From: Bacillota bacterium
GTDB taxonomy: Bacteria > Bacillota > Negativicutes > CTSoil-072
Length of the DNA stretch: 64,000 bases
Direction: 5' to 3'
Assembly: GCA_017889545.1 (NCBI GenBank)
Contig: JAGFZV010000013.1
Location: 1-64,000 of the forward strand
Positions within the stretch are counted from its first letter, which is position 1. Every line of letters begins with the position of its first letter. The translations under genes were made by a program, and so were the position numbers. Shown piece by piece: positions 52,003-61,617 of this stretch. The notes beneath the pieces are model-generated. The model was not told where the DNA came from. It saw nothing but the letters and a program-made list of their open reading frames with translations, and did no database searches.

Positions 52003-53082
52003 TCAAAATCCCTCCGCCTGTTTCATCACACAATCCTGATAGAGTTTTTTCAATTGCCCATCAGTCAGCGGTGATTTTTGTTCTACCGCTACCTGCCGAA
52101 CCTTGGCCAGCAATCGTTCAGACTGAATTGCATCCAGAACCATATTTTCCTGTTTCAATTTTTCTTCAAGAGAAGTCTTGCCTGAATGTTTGCCGATAAC
52201 CAGACGGCGGGACAAACCAACTTCTTCCGGTGAAAACGCTTCATATAATTCCGGTCGTTTCAGAACCCCGGCAGTATGAATTCCGGATTCATGCGCAAAT
52301 ATATCCACTCCGATAATCGCTTTCGTCAATGGCGTTTTTATTCCGATGCAGTCCAAAATAGCATGACAGGGTTCCGCCAGTTTCGGCATTCGCGCAAACG
52401 ATGACGGAACAGCCCGCCGCGTCGCCATCACAATTTCTTCATGAGCGGCATGTCCACCGATCCCAATGCCGGCAACGGAGGCATTGACAATTTTTACACC
52501 GGCCTGAATAGCGGCAAGACAATTGGCCGTCGCTAAACCATACTGGTTATGAGCGTGAAATTCCAACGGCCAATCCACCGACTGCAGCAACTTCTCGAAT
52601 ACAGCGCTGGTAATGAAAGGGTCCAAGTTGCCATCTGCATCACAATAGATAAAGGATTGCACTTCAAAAGCGGCAAGTGATGCAAATAGATCGAGGAGTT
52701 CCGGCAAAGACAATGCCGACGCATTCCGAATCTCTACCGCTGTCTTCAATTTCAGGTTGTTGGCTGTGCGTAAAGCACGTACCAAATTTTCAGTCAAGCC
52801 AGTGTTTACGTGTTGCTCATACACTACGGAAATTTTTCTAAAGCCGGCCTTGTGGGCTGATTCCACTTGTTCAGAACAAGGACGGATCCGACCCCGCAAG
52901 GCATGAAAGTCTTGCGGAATTACTTTCTGTCCATAGTAAAGCCAATCATCCAGCCAAAGATCATAACCAGCAAAGGACATTTGCTCGAGTATTTCAAATG
53001 CCTTCACCAATTGCTTCCATGGAATACGCAGGTGCGCCGCTTCAGATAGTGTTTGGTCCCGCAATAAAATAGCATCCGCCAT
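52003..53082 (-). CDS. nifV: Homocitrate synthase, NifV omega-type (C-terminal features) subunit
   Basis: 359 residues. The N terminus keeps only a degenerate LLRDQTLSEA in place of DTTLRDGEQ, but HAHNQYGLATANCL and the C-terminal VDIFAHESGIHTAGVLK and GKHSGKTSLEEKL are intact; the latter are missing in the partner protein. This is the pattern of NifV omega in clostridia. The two chains probably form one enzyme making homocitrate from acetyl-CoA and 2-oxoglutarate. GGAGGGAG precedes the ATG at 53082. Confidence 0.84.
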   Translation of the reverse strand: MADAILLRDQTLSEAAHLRIPWKQLVKAFEILEQMSFAGYDLWLDDWLYYGQKVIPQDFHALRGRIRPCSEQVESAHKAGFRKISVVYEQHVNTGLTENLVRALRTANNLKLKTAVEIRNASALSLPELLDLFASLAAFEVQSFIYCDADGNLDPFITSAVFEKLLQSVDWPLEFHAHNQYGLATANCLAAIQAGVKIVNASVAGIGIGGHAAHEEIVMATRRAVPSSFARMPKLAEPCHAILDCIGIKTPLTKAIIGVDIFAHESGIHTAGVLKRPELYEAFSPEEVGLSRRLVIGKHSGKTSLEEKLKQENMVLDAIQSERLLAKVRQVAVEQKSPLTDGQLKKLYQDCVMKQAEGF

Positions 53083-53107
53083 GCGTCTCCCTCCAATTTC
53101 CCAATAC

Positions 53108-53749
53108 TTATAACTTTCCCACTCCGAATGCAGGATTATAAATAGTCACTACTGTTTCATTCGGACCCCGTTTTTCAATTTTACCCTGCAAACTCCCGCT
53201 GGTTAGTTCGCATTCAATCCATGGCGGAACATGGGTGCAGTCAATTTCCAACTCGCTAAATTCACGTCGGCGTAAAACGGGCATTAATACTTGTTTGGAG
53301 GTAATCCCAGTCCCGCTTGCCTGAATTTCCTTAACGGAAATTTGATAGCGCCCGTTGCCAAGAGAGGTGAGTTCGGGAAGAACCGGCTCGATCTGTTCTT
53401 CCCTTGACTGCCGTTGATTTTCTTCTTCCTGCCGCAATACTTCATCGATAAAATCGGCTGGCTGACCTGACATCTCCCAGACACTGCATTTCGCTTTTTC
53501 CAGTTCATAGTATAAAATTCCAGTAACAGCTCGGCCAACAAAAATCCGGCAATCACCCAAAAAATCGATCATCGCGCGAATGGATTGACGAAGCCCTTTC
53601 ACGCCCTGTGCATTGTTAATCGCGATCGTTATGCTTCTAACTTCCCGCCATTGACCGATATTCTTCTGAACGATACTGAGGCGGCATTCTCCTTCCAAGG
53701 ATGCCGTCATCCCATCTTTTCCAACCAGCATGCCAATCTGCAAACTCAT
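53108..53749 (-). CDS. anfO: AnfO-like nitrogenase accessory protein
   Basis: 213 residues. The first 120 match the AnfO family of Fe-only nitrogenase accessory proteins: LGDCRIFVGRAVTGILYYEL, an LEKAKCSVWEMSGQPADF stretch and a following acidic helix (FIDEVLRQEEE). The C-terminal 90 residues form a second, beta-rich part without a known motif. AnfO is found beside anfHDGK; here the operon encodes a Mo-type nitrogenase. ATG at 53749 preferred to one 27 bases upstream because it matches the family start. Its function is not established. Confidence 0.72.
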   Translation of the reverse strand: MSLQIGMLVGKDGMTASLEGECRLSIVQKNIGQWREVRSITIAINNAQGVKGLRQSIRAMIDFLGDCRIFVGRAVTGILYYELEKAKCSVWEMSGQPADFIDEVLRQEEENQRQSREEQIEPVLPELTSLGNGRYQISVKEIQASGTGITSKQVLMPVLRRREFSELEIDCTHVPPWIECELTSGSLQGKIEKRGPNETVVTIYNPAFGVGKL

Positions 53750-53776
53750 GGTCGTGCCACCCCTTCCTAACAACAA

Positions 53777-54088
53777 TTACATCGCCAACCGGGAAACCAC
53801 CTGTCCGCCTTCTATGTGCTGTTCCATGATCTCTTCCACATCCTCTGGTGATACTTGCCCATACCATACATTTTCCGGGTATACTACCACGACAGGTCCT
53901 TTTTCACAGATGCCAAAGCAACCGGTGTTGGAAATCATCACGCGATCGCCCAATCCCCGTTCTTCAATTTCCTCCCGAAAACAGTTGACGATGTCCCCCC
54001 CCTGTTTCGAATAGCAGTATCCTTTCTGCTGGCCATTGCTGCGCGAACTGGTGCATACAAAAATATGATATTCCGGTTTATTCATCAT
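53777..54088 (-). CDS. [2Fe-2S] ferredoxin, Clostridium pasteurianum type
   Basis: 103 residues of the thioredoxin-like 2Fe-2S ferredoxin family. The N terminus KPEYHIFVCTSSRSNGQQKG and the CFGICEKGPVVVVYPE region are very close to the clostridial protein. Likely cluster ligands are Cys12, Cys25, Cys57 and Cys61; the non-ligand cysteine of the clostridial CTSC is serine here. It probably interacts with nitrogenase proteins. The ATG overlaps the nifB stop (ATGA); a second ATG follows directly. Confidence 0.92.
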   Translation of the reverse strand: MMNKPEYHIFVCTSSRSNGQQKGYCYSKQGGDIVNCFREEIEERGLGDRVMISNTGCFGICEKGPVVVVYPENVWYGQVSPEDVEEIMEQHIEGGQVVSRLAM

Positions 54089-55359
54089 ATCGCTTCCTTC
54101 CTCTGTTTTGCTTCTTTCAGCGCAAGCTGATCCATTGCGTTGAGCAGCCCGGATTCGATCGTATAGCAATATTCAACGCTTTCAATCCCAGCAGCGGCCA
54201 ACCGGTTTTTCGCACTCTCGCCAATTCGCATGGTTAACACTGCATCACAATCACTGATTGATTCAATAATCCCATCCCGCCGTTCTTGCTCCGTGTCACA
54301 TTGCGCCATACCCAGGCAGTATTTTTGTACGCTGCGGCTTTCGGCAAAACCAACTTTTCGCCCATCCACCGTATATACCAAGAACCGTTCTGCATGTCCG
54401 AAATGTTGATCCACGAGTTTCCCATATTTCGACGTTACGGCAATTTTGTATTGCTTGGCAAAATTCGGTTTCGCCGGCGGTTCACAGTTTTTCTGGACGC
54501 ACATGCGAAAATCTTGTGAGACATCATCGCCTAATAAGCCAATCGCATCCGCCCGGCATTGCTTGCAATGCCGCATTTGCTGCATGTCAATTTCGCAGGC
54601 ATTCCGCATTTCATTAATTTCTTTCATACTGGTTTGGGGGGAATTTTCAAAGACGCTGCCCGGCGCCGGGATCAGCGGCATAATATTGGTAATAAACGCC
54701 CCCAATTCCTTCGCTTTTTTTACCACATCCGGTATTTGCCTGTCATTAACCCCTCGAACCATCACGATATTCACCTTCACCAGGATGCCAGCGGATGTGA
54801 GCATCTTGATCCCTTCAAGCTGATTGGAAAGTAAAATTTGCGCTCCCTGGATGCCTTCGTATTTTTTCCCTTTATAATAAACGTGCTTGTAAATTTGCGC
54901 TCCAACGGCCGGATCAATACAATTCATGGTAACTGTTACATGGCGGACGCCCAATTCGATCATTTCCGCCGCATACTCTGGCAGCATCAGTCCATTGGTC
55001 GATAAGCAAAAAATAATCTCTGAATCGGCCGCTCGAATCAATTGGATCGATCGTTTCGTCTGTTCCCAATTGGCTAACGCATCCCCAGGCCCGGCAATGC
55101 CAATGACGCTCAAATTATCCAGTTTTCCCTTTACCCATTCGTATTTTTGTTTGGCCATATCCGGCGTCAATACTTCACTGGTCACGCCCGGCCGGCTTTC
55201 ATTTACACAGTCAAATTTTCGATTGCAATAGTTGCAGCTGACATTGCAGTGAGGCGCAACCGGCAAATGCATCCGCGCATGCTTGTGATGAGCCTCGAAG
55301 GAATAGCAAGGATGTTTTTTCGTCTTTTCCAATAACTCTGCAGAAAACGAATGGCCCAT
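54085..55359 (-). CDS. nifB: Nitrogenase cofactor biosynthesis protein NifB
   Basis: 424 residues. A radical-SAM domain with CNVSCNYC (Cys38, Cys42, Cys45) and the N-terminal HPCYSFEAHH, then a C-terminal NifX-like domain (about 305-410: KIAVTSKYGKLVDQHFGHAE). NifB fuses two 4Fe-4S clusters with a carbide to make the 8Fe-9S-C core of FeMo-co. The ATG at 55359 has GGAGG seven bases upstream. Unlike in C. pasteurianum, nifN and nifB are separate genes here. Confidence 0.95.
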   Translation of the reverse strand: MGHSFSAELLEKTKKHPCYSFEAHHKHARMHLPVAPHCNVSCNYCNRKFDCVNESRPGVTSEVLTPDMAKQKYEWVKGKLDNLSVIGIAGPGDALANWEQTKRSIQLIRAADSEIIFCLSTNGLMLPEYAAEMIELGVRHVTVTMNCIDPAVGAQIYKHVYYKGKKYEGIQGAQILLSNQLEGIKMLTSAGILVKVNIVMVRGVNDRQIPDVVKKAKELGAFITNIMPLIPAPGSVFENSPQTSMKEINEMRNACEIDMQQMRHCKQCRADAIGLLGDDVSQDFRMCVQKNCEPPAKPNFAKQYKIAVTSKYGKLVDQHFGHAERFLVYTVDGRKVGFAESRSVQKYCLGMAQCDTEQERRDGIIESISDCDAVLTMRIGESAKNRLAAAGIESVEYCYTIESGLLNAMDQLALKEAKQRKEAI

Positions 55360-55375
55360 GTTGTTCACCTCCATT

Positions 55376-56752
55376 TTAATTTGCTGCCTGGTAAAATTGC
55401 TCAAACATTTTTTTCCGGTAAGACTTATGCTTGTTTTCCAGCAGAGTATTGGTAATCCGATCGAGCAATAGCATGGTTCCGGTATAACCTACAGATAATA
55501 ATCGCTGCCCGCCCACCCGGTCATGGATGGGAAACCCAACCCGCACAAGGGGGATGCCGGCCCGCTCTTCGAGATATCGTCCGCCGGAATGTCCGATCGC
55601 AATATTCGCCCCGGCTTCTTCACCATAATTTTTGATATGACAAAAATCTGTTTCCGATAAAATATGTATTTTTTCACCGCCATCAGCAATGGAAGGCTGC
55701 AATAATTCACCGAGGCGGGCATTTCTGCTGCCGGTGGCCGCCACCACAGGATGAAGTCCATTCTCCAAACAAGTTTTGGTTATTGAATAAACTAATTCCG
55801 GTTCACCGAAAATCATTCCGCGGCCTTGGAAATTATATTTATGGGAATCAATCATGCCATCCAGTAACCGGCCTCGTTCTTGCGCTAAACTCGCCGGCAT
55901 CGGCTGACCGGTAATTTCTTGTAACGTTTCCATAAATTGATCCGTACCCGCCATCCCGATTGGCAGCGGAACACGATACAATGGCACCCCAAAAGTGTCT
56001 TTTAGATATTTGCCCGGCGAAAAACTGTCTTCGACCGTCACTCCCATCTGGATGGTGGCTGCCGCGCCTGACATTGTTTTGATGTCCGCGAGTGCGGTAC
56101 CATTCGAAGTCATCTTCGTATAGGGTCGTTCATGGGGCCGGTCTAAGGTATCGGAAATATCAGGAAACAGCGTGTATTCGATATTCATCAAACCCAATAT
56201 GCGTTTGATTTCCCTGATATCGGCCGGACTGATATGCGGAATGACAATGTTGAGTCTGTCATGCTTCGGAGCCGTTTCGGTTAAACAAACCAAAATCCGC
56301 TTCGCTGTAAACCAATAACCTTCGTCATGGCTTTGCCCGTAGCCAGGAGTCGGCGCCGTTACCAGGGGAAAATCCTGCAAACCGTTTTTTTGTTTATATT
56401 CGTCGGCAAAGCGTTCCACATCTTCGCCGATCGTTTCCGCCAAGCAGGTCGTCAATATGCCAATGACGTGCGGATTATATACTCTGCGCACATTATCCAG
56501 GGCCTGTTCCAGGTTCTTTGCACCGCCATAAATTGTCCCTTTCTCATTCAGTGACGAAGATCCCACGTCGACAGGCTCATTAAAATGTTCCGCAATATGC
56601 CTCCGCATATAGGTGCTGCAGCCCTGGGACCCATGCAGGACAACCATCGATCCGGCAATCCCTTTCAACGCAATAATACCGCCCATGGGCATACACATAT
56701 TGCAGGGGTTTTCATTCACATTACGGCAAGACTTCATTTCGTTTTCCATCAT
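55376..56752 (-). CDS. nifN: Nitrogenase cofactor scaffold subunit NifN
   Basis: 458 residues, homologous to NifK. The N-terminal CNMCMPMGGIIALKGIAGSM and VLHGSQGCSTYMRRHIAEHF are NifN-type; the downstream TTCLAETIGED matches the nitrogenase fold. NifEN is the scaffold on which NifB-co is matured to FeMo-co. The ATG overlaps the stop of nifE (TGATG), so translation is coupled. No NifX or NifB fusion is present at the C terminus. Confidence 0.93.
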   Translation of the reverse strand: MMENEMKSCRNVNENPCNMCMPMGGIIALKGIAGSMVVLHGSQGCSTYMRRHIAEHFNEPVDVGSSSLNEKGTIYGGAKNLEQALDNVRRVYNPHVIGILTTCLAETIGEDVERFADEYKQKNGLQDFPLVTAPTPGYGQSHDEGYWFTAKRILVCLTETAPKHDRLNIVIPHISPADIREIKRILGLMNIEYTLFPDISDTLDRPHERPYTKMTSNGTALADIKTMSGAAATIQMGVTVEDSFSPGKYLKDTFGVPLYRVPLPIGMAGTDQFMETLQEITGQPMPASLAQERGRLLDGMIDSHKYNFQGRGMIFGEPELVYSITKTCLENGLHPVVAATGSRNARLGELLQPSIADGGEKIHILSETDFCHIKNYGEEAGANIAIGHSGGRYLEERAGIPLVRVGFPIHDRVGGQRLLSVGYTGTMLLLDRITNTLLENKHKSYRKKMFEQFYQAAN

Positions 56753-58107
56753 CAATCGTCCCCCTTGCGGATGCTGTTCCATACAGGTGAACAGAGCGTA
56801 GAATATACCTCTTCGGCAAAATTAATCGCCCCAACATAACCGCTCAAGGGATGTTTCCGGTCATGGTTGTGGTCAATAAACGCAATCCCCAATTTATACG
56901 CCAGAGGCCGTTCCTTCACCCCGCCTACCAATAGGTTAGCCCCTTTCGACACCATGAACCGTTCCAGTTCCGCCGGGTTCGCATCGTCCAGGATAACCGT
57001 TCCCTCGTCAACCAGTTCATTGATCGTATCGTATTCTTCCTGCCGTCCGGTCTGTGTTCCGACCATGACAACTTCGACGCCGATCTCGCGAAATTGTTTG
57101 ATCAAGGAAATCGCTTTAAATCCGCCGCCGACATAAATCGCCGCTTTTTTACCGGCAAATTTGCCGCGATACCAATCAATAACCGGCTTTGTTTTCGCTA
57201 TTTCCCGGGAAATAAGCAGTTCCGCTTTTGCGGCTGCACTGACATTATCCAGCGCTGCAGCAATCCGGCGCAGCGAATCCGCCGTATCTTCCAAACCCAA
57301 AAACGATACGCGGATATAGGGAATTTCATATAACTCTTCCATTTTTGTCGCCAAATAATTCATGGAACCGGCACACTGCATAATATTCAAAGAAGCTTGA
57401 GGAGCCGTCTTAATCTTGGCGTACGTGGAGTCGCCGGTAAATACAACATTTAATTCAATGCCGATTTCCCGCAAGTATTCTTCAATAATCCATGCTTCAC
57501 CAGCCAAGTTAAAATCGCCCAAATAATTAATACTCCCAGCCTTTTTACTCCATATTTGTTTTGTCGGTTCAATCAACTGCAGCAAAGTATCACAGGCCGC
57601 CCGGTAGCCGGCAGCCTTATTGCCGATGAAACCGCTGGATTGGACCGGCAGAACCTCAACCCCATGGCGGGAGGTCGCCGACTTGCATATGGCGTCCAGA
57701 TCATCGCCGATGACGCCGACAATGCAAGTCGAGTATACGAATAGTAATGACGGACTATATTTCGCCACCAGTTCATCAATAGCGGCAGTTAACTTTTTCC
57801 CTCCGCCAAAAATAACATCCTGTTCTTTCAAATCGGTACAAAAGCTATTCCGGTACAGCTCGGATCCGCTGCTTAAGCTACCGCGAATATCCCAGGTGTA
57901 ACTGGCGCAGCCAATCGGCCCGTGCACTAAATGAATAGCGTCCGTAACCGGATTGAGCACCACTCTTGCACCGCAATAAACGCAGGCTCGCTGGCTTACA
58001 CAGCCGGCAATGCTGTCTGCATCGCATTTAATTTGGTTTTTCTGCTTGCCTTTTGTGGCAATGAAATCCTGCCTGGATTCCAGCATTTCAACGGCGCCCA
58101 CATTCAT
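56752..58107 (-). CDS. nifE: Nitrogenase cofactor scaffold subunit NifE
   Basis: 451 residues, homologous to NifD. RACVYCGARVVLNPVTDAIH, VHGPIGCASYTWDIRG and STCIVGVIGDD keep the cysteines that hold the NifEN clusters; NIMQCAGSMNYL corresponds to the cofactor-binding cysteine region of NifD. The FeMo-co histidine of NifD (LHSYDYSGP) is replaced by a different sequence near the C terminus, as usual for NifE. ATG at 58107 is chosen because AAGGATG lies just upstream. Confidence 0.93.
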   Translation of the reverse strand: MNVGAVEMLESRQDFIATKGKQKNQIKCDADSIAGCVSQRACVYCGARVVLNPVTDAIHLVHGPIGCASYTWDIRGSLSSGSELYRNSFCTDLKEQDVIFGGGKKLTAAIDELVAKYSPSLLFVYSTCIVGVIGDDLDAICKSATSRHGVEVLPVQSSGFIGNKAAGYRAACDTLLQLIEPTKQIWSKKAGSINYLGDFNLAGEAWIIEEYLREIGIELNVVFTGDSTYAKIKTAPQASLNIMQCAGSMNYLATKMEELYEIPYIRVSFLGLEDTADSLRRIAAALDNVSAAAKAELLISREIAKTKPVIDWYRGKFAGKKAAIYVGGGFKAISLIKQFREIGVEVVMVGTQTGRQEEYDTINELVDEGTVILDDANPAELERFMVSKGANLLVGGVKERPLAYKLGIAFIDHNHDRKHPLSGYVGAINFAEEVYSTLCSPVWNSIRKGDD

Positions 58108-58144
58108 CACATCCTTCCAGGCCGATTGGCGGCCACACAATGTC

Positions 58145-59533
58145 TTACATGACTAATTCGAAATCTTCATCCGCAGCATCACGATCGGCACGGTCAAGCA
58201 ACGCTCCGCTAATCATTTCAATTAACCGCATTGCTCCCCGGTAACCAACAAGCGGCATATACGAATGAACGCTGCGATCAAGAACCGGGAAGCCGGCCCG
58301 GACAAACGGAATATCTTCCGCCCGGGCAATGTACTTTCCATAAGTAGTGCCAATGAGTAAGTCAACCGGCTGATTTTTAATCCATTGATGAAGAGTAAAC
58401 AAGTCTCCTCCGGCTTTCACGTTCGCCGTCAAATTGGCTTCAAGCAACATTCCATTGATATCCTCTTCAAAACTGCCTACGGCCGAACCAATTGCGCCCC
58501 CCGGCGTGCCCGTCAGAATATGTACCGGCGCCATGCCCAAACTCAACACAAATTCCGTCAAGCCGGTGACAATATCCGGATCACCAAAAATCGCTACCCG
58601 TTTTCCATGGAAATGAAAATGTGTATCGGTCATAATATCAACCAGTTGCCCGCGTTCTTCCTCAATCTCAGCAGGAACCTCCTGAGCAAAACTGCCGCGC
58701 AGCGCCATCAGAAATGCATCTGACGCTTTGATCCCAATGGGGGTCTTTAATGCAAGGGCGGGAACTTTACATTTTGAAGACAATAATTCCGCCGCATCGC
58801 TGGAAGCAAAACGCCCCAATGCGATCGTTAATTTTGAATTTCCGGTATCCTTCAATTGTTCGATTGTCGTTCCACCTGCCGGATACATATTGAACTCGCC
58901 GGTCATCGGTGAATCGACTACTCCTGAAGTATCCGGAAAGAGAATGGATTCGATGTTCATGGCTTTCAGCAGCCGCTTGATCTCCCGCATATCGCCGGGA
59001 TTAACGAATCCGGGGATGATATTCACCTGATCTTTTTTAACCGTTGTTGAAGCTTGTGCCAAATATTTGACCATGGACTTGGTCATATTGGAAAAACCGG
59101 TAATATGGGAGCCTTGATAACTCGGCGTATTGGTATGAATAACCAACTTGCCTTCCGGTATTTCTGCACTCTGAATAAGGCTGGGAATATCATCACCGAT
59201 CGTTTCCGACAAACAAGTGGTATGAATTGCGATCACATCCGGGCTATAAACTTGAAAGATATTTTTTATTGCCGTTTTCAAGTTGGCGCCACCGCCAAAA
59301 ACTGATGACCCTTCCGTAAAACTACTGGTAGTAGCCATCACCGGATCACGAAAATGACGAGTCAAATGCATACGATGGTACGAACAGCACCCTTGTGAAC
59401 CATGACTGTGCGGCAAACAACGGTGAATTCCAAGCGCGGCATACATCGCGCCAATCGGTTGACAGGTTTTGGCAGGATTAATCAGGCCGCCGCTCAACCG
59501 CGGCTTCATTTCTTTTGGTGTGCAATCTAACAT
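58145..59533 (-). CDS. nifK: Nitrogenase MoFe protein beta chain NifK
   Basis: 462 residues. P-cluster cysteines are Cys24 (AKTCQPIGAMYA), Cys49 (HGSQGCC) and Cys107 (TTCLSETIGDD). The chain lacks the N-terminal extension of about 50-60 residues present in proteobacterial NifK, the clostridial form. It pairs with NifD in the alpha2-beta2 dinitrogenase. Start ATG one base after the nifD stop with GAAGGAGTG upstream. Confidence 0.95.
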   Translation of the reverse strand: MLDCTPKEMKPRLSGGLINPAKTCQPIGAMYAALGIHRCLPHSHGSQGCCSYHRMHLTRHFRDPVMATTSSFTEGSSVFGGGANLKTAIKNIFQVYSPDVIAIHTTCLSETIGDDIPSLIQSAEIPEGKLVIHTNTPSYQGSHITGFSNMTKSMVKYLAQASTTVKKDQVNIIPGFVNPGDMREIKRLLKAMNIESILFPDTSGVVDSPMTGEFNMYPAGGTTIEQLKDTGNSKLTIALGRFASSDAAELLSSKCKVPALALKTPIGIKASDAFLMALRGSFAQEVPAEIEEERGQLVDIMTDTHFHFHGKRVAIFGDPDIVTGLTEFVLSLGMAPVHILTGTPGGAIGSAVGSFEEDINGMLLEANLTANVKAGGDLFTLHQWIKNQPVDLLIGTTYGKYIARAEDIPFVRAGFPVLDRSVHSYMPLVGYRGAMRLIEMISGALLDRADRDAADEDFELVM

Positions 59534-59534
59534 G

Positions 59535-61148
59535 TTACGCCACTCCTTCCTCAGTAACCGTTCCAATTAGCAGCGGTTGATTTTTCCAGGGGGGAACAAT
59601 ATAGTTCCAGGTTGGCGAGGAGAAGCCCATGCTGACATCCCTGGCAAAATTGACAGCGCCGTTAAAACCGGCATATGGGCCGCTATAATCATAGGAATGC
59701 AGCTGTTTGGCAGGAATGCCCATTTTTTGCACAACATACTTGTCTTTTATGCCGGAGGCGAAAATGTCCGGTTTCAAGAGTTTGATCAATTCATCCGTTT
59801 CGTATTGATTAATGTCGTCAACGATGATTTTCCCTTCCGCCATATCAATGTTCATACCAGCGTAATTACTCAATGGGATTTCTTTTTTCAATGCTTCAAG
59901 CCGCTCTGGAGACATCTTTAGGCGAAAACGGCCTTCATCCGCCTCTACATGTAATTCCGGGATATTCTTACTATCCGCATCCGGTTTGATATCCGGCAGA
60001 ACCTGACGGCCTTCATAGTCATCCCTGTGGGCAAATTCATAGCCTGCCAGCACGGTGTCGATTCCCAATTCAGCAAATAAACCTTGATAATGATGTCCGC
60101 GTGATCCGCCAACGAAACAAAATGCGGTTTTTCCGTTGCAAACTTTTTTGTATTGCTCAATTACCGGTTCAATTCTGGCCAGCTCCCGGGCAATGACCTC
60201 TTCCGTTTTTTTCGTCAACGCTTCATCATTGAAATAAATAGCCATATTGCGCAGTGTCTCAATCATGGATTGAATGCCAATAAAGTTTACTTTGAGCCAT
60301 GGTGTACCATATTTTATTTCCAGCATTTCCGCAATATAGTTGATGGACCGGTGGCACTGCACCAAATTCAATTCGGCAACATGGGCGTTTTTCAGTTCCT
60401 CGTAAGAGCCGTCCCCAGTCATCACGGTGACAATATGGTAGCCGATCTCTTCGAGAGTCCTTTTGATTTCCCAGCCATCGCCACCGATATTATATTCGCC
60501 CAAAATATTAATTGCGAATTTCGCCGGAGCAGCCTCTTGCTCGCCTGCTCCAATTACCTTATCCAGCAAAATATTGTTTGCGATGTGGTGGCCTGCTGAT
60601 TGGCTCACTCCCTTGTAGCCTTCGCAATTAAACGCCAATATGGGAATGCCATGCCGTTTCTGCGCCGCTCTTGCTACCGCGTTGATATCATCGCCAATCA
60701 ATCCTACCGGGCAAGTAGCAGAGATACTGATCGCATTGGGATGAAAGGTCTCAACAACTTCATCAATTACTTTGGCCAGTTTTTTTTCACCGCCGAACAC
60801 AATGTCGCTTTCCTGCATATCGGTTGACACACAATAATTAAGAAAATTTTTGGTTGGATCTTCCGATTTTGCTTTATTGCGGCGGGTTCCCCAAGCATAG
60901 TAGCCACAACCTACCGGACCATGCACGATGTGGATCATGTCTTTCAGCGGTCCGACGACAACCCCTTTGCAGCCGGCGTAAGCGCATCCACGGTTTGTCA
61001 TAATGCCGGGAACAGTTCGTGTATTTGCCTCAATAATCTGTGATTCTTGACTTGCATCTTTAATTAAAATATGTTTTTTACGGCTTTTTGCGACTTTTGC
61101 CGGATATTTTTCCAGTATCGCATCTAATTGTTCTTTTGTGATAGCCAT
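59535..61148 (-). CDS. nifD: Nitrogenase MoFe protein alpha chain NifD
   Basis: 537 residues. P-cluster ligands Cys55, Cys81 and Cys146, FeMo-co ligands Cys265 (NLVQCHRS) and His484 (KQLHSYDYSG), and the catalytic-pocket Gln183 and His187 (SQSAGHH) are all in place, so an active Mo nitrogenase is expected. Compared with proteobacterial NifD it has a long insertion at about residues 370-445, the C. pasteurianum-type feature. AGGGGAGGG precedes the ATG at 61148. Confidence 0.96.
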   Translation of the reverse strand: MAITKEQLDAILEKYPAKVAKSRKKHILIKDASQESQIIEANTRTVPGIMTNRGCAYAGCKGVVVGPLKDMIHIVHGPVGCGYYAWGTRRNKAKSEDPTKNFLNYCVSTDMQESDIVFGGEKKLAKVIDEVVETFHPNAISISATCPVGLIGDDINAVARAAQKRHGIPILAFNCEGYKGVSQSAGHHIANNILLDKVIGAGEQEAAPAKFAINILGEYNIGGDGWEIKRTLEEIGYHIVTVMTGDGSYEELKNAHVAELNLVQCHRSINYIAEMLEIKYGTPWLKVNFIGIQSMIETLRNMAIYFNDEALTKKTEEVIARELARIEPVIEQYKKVCNGKTAFCFVGGSRGHHYQGLFAELGIDTVLAGYEFAHRDDYEGRQVLPDIKPDADSKNIPELHVEADEGRFRLKMSPERLEALKKEIPLSNYAGMNIDMAEGKIIVDDINQYETDELIKLLKPDIFASGIKDKYVVQKMGIPAKQLHSYDYSGPYAGFNGAVNFARDVSMGFSSPTWNYIVPPWKNQPLLIGTVTEEGVA

Positions 61149-61194
61149 GCCATTTTACCCTCCCCTATTGCTCTGATCCATGACAAAACGTTTT

Positions 61195-61605
61195 TTAAAT
61201 TGCGTATTCGCCGCTTTCTCCGGTTCGGACCCGAACAATATCCATTGTCGGCAAAACGAAAATTTTCCCATCCCCCACATTGTTGTCGGTCTGGTTTGCT
61301 TTAATGATTGCATGAATAATCCGCTCTACATCATCATCGTGGGCAAATACGGTAAACATGCGACGCGGAAACAACCGCGAACCGTCCAAAAAACTATCAA
61401 TCAACGCTTCCGTTTCTTTATCGTCTTCTGCCTTGGCCAATTCCATTAAATTGGCCCGGCGTGTGGCGATCCGTTCTTTTTCTTCCACCAATTTACCGCG
61501 GCCCATGACTTTCTCTGCGGTAAACCCGGCAGCTCCTACATCTACCAGAGCTTTCTTGGTAGCGCTGGTTTTATTCATGCGCACTACGGCAATAATTTCT
61601 TTCAT
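61195..61605 (-). CDS. nifI2: Nitrogenase-regulating PII protein NifI2
   Basis: 136 residues of the PII fold with VVRMNKTSATKKALVDVGAAGFT at the N terminus (quoted in part) and GDGKIFVLPTMDIVRVRTGE at the C terminus. It is longer than GlnB in the T-loop region (about 40-85), as NifI2 proteins are. With NifI1 it inhibits dinitrogenase directly when nitrogen is plentiful, relieved by 2-oxoglutarate. AGGAGGG precedes the ATG. Placed between nifH and nifD as in methanogens and clostridia. Confidence 0.93.
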   Translation of the reverse strand: MKEIIAVVRMNKTSATKKALVDVGAAGFTAEKVMGRGKLVEEKERIATRRANLMELAKAEDDKETEALIDSFLDGSRLFPRRMFTVFAHDDDVERIIHAIIKANQTDNNVGDGKIFVLPTMDIVRVRTGESGEYAI

Positions 61606-61617
61606 CGCTTCGCCCTC

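Noticed and set aside
51143-53082. The two synthase genes as 2-isopropylmalate synthase plus a paralogue
   Set aside because: Complementary loss of N- and C-terminal motifs, tight coupling and position at the end of the nif operon favour split NifV.
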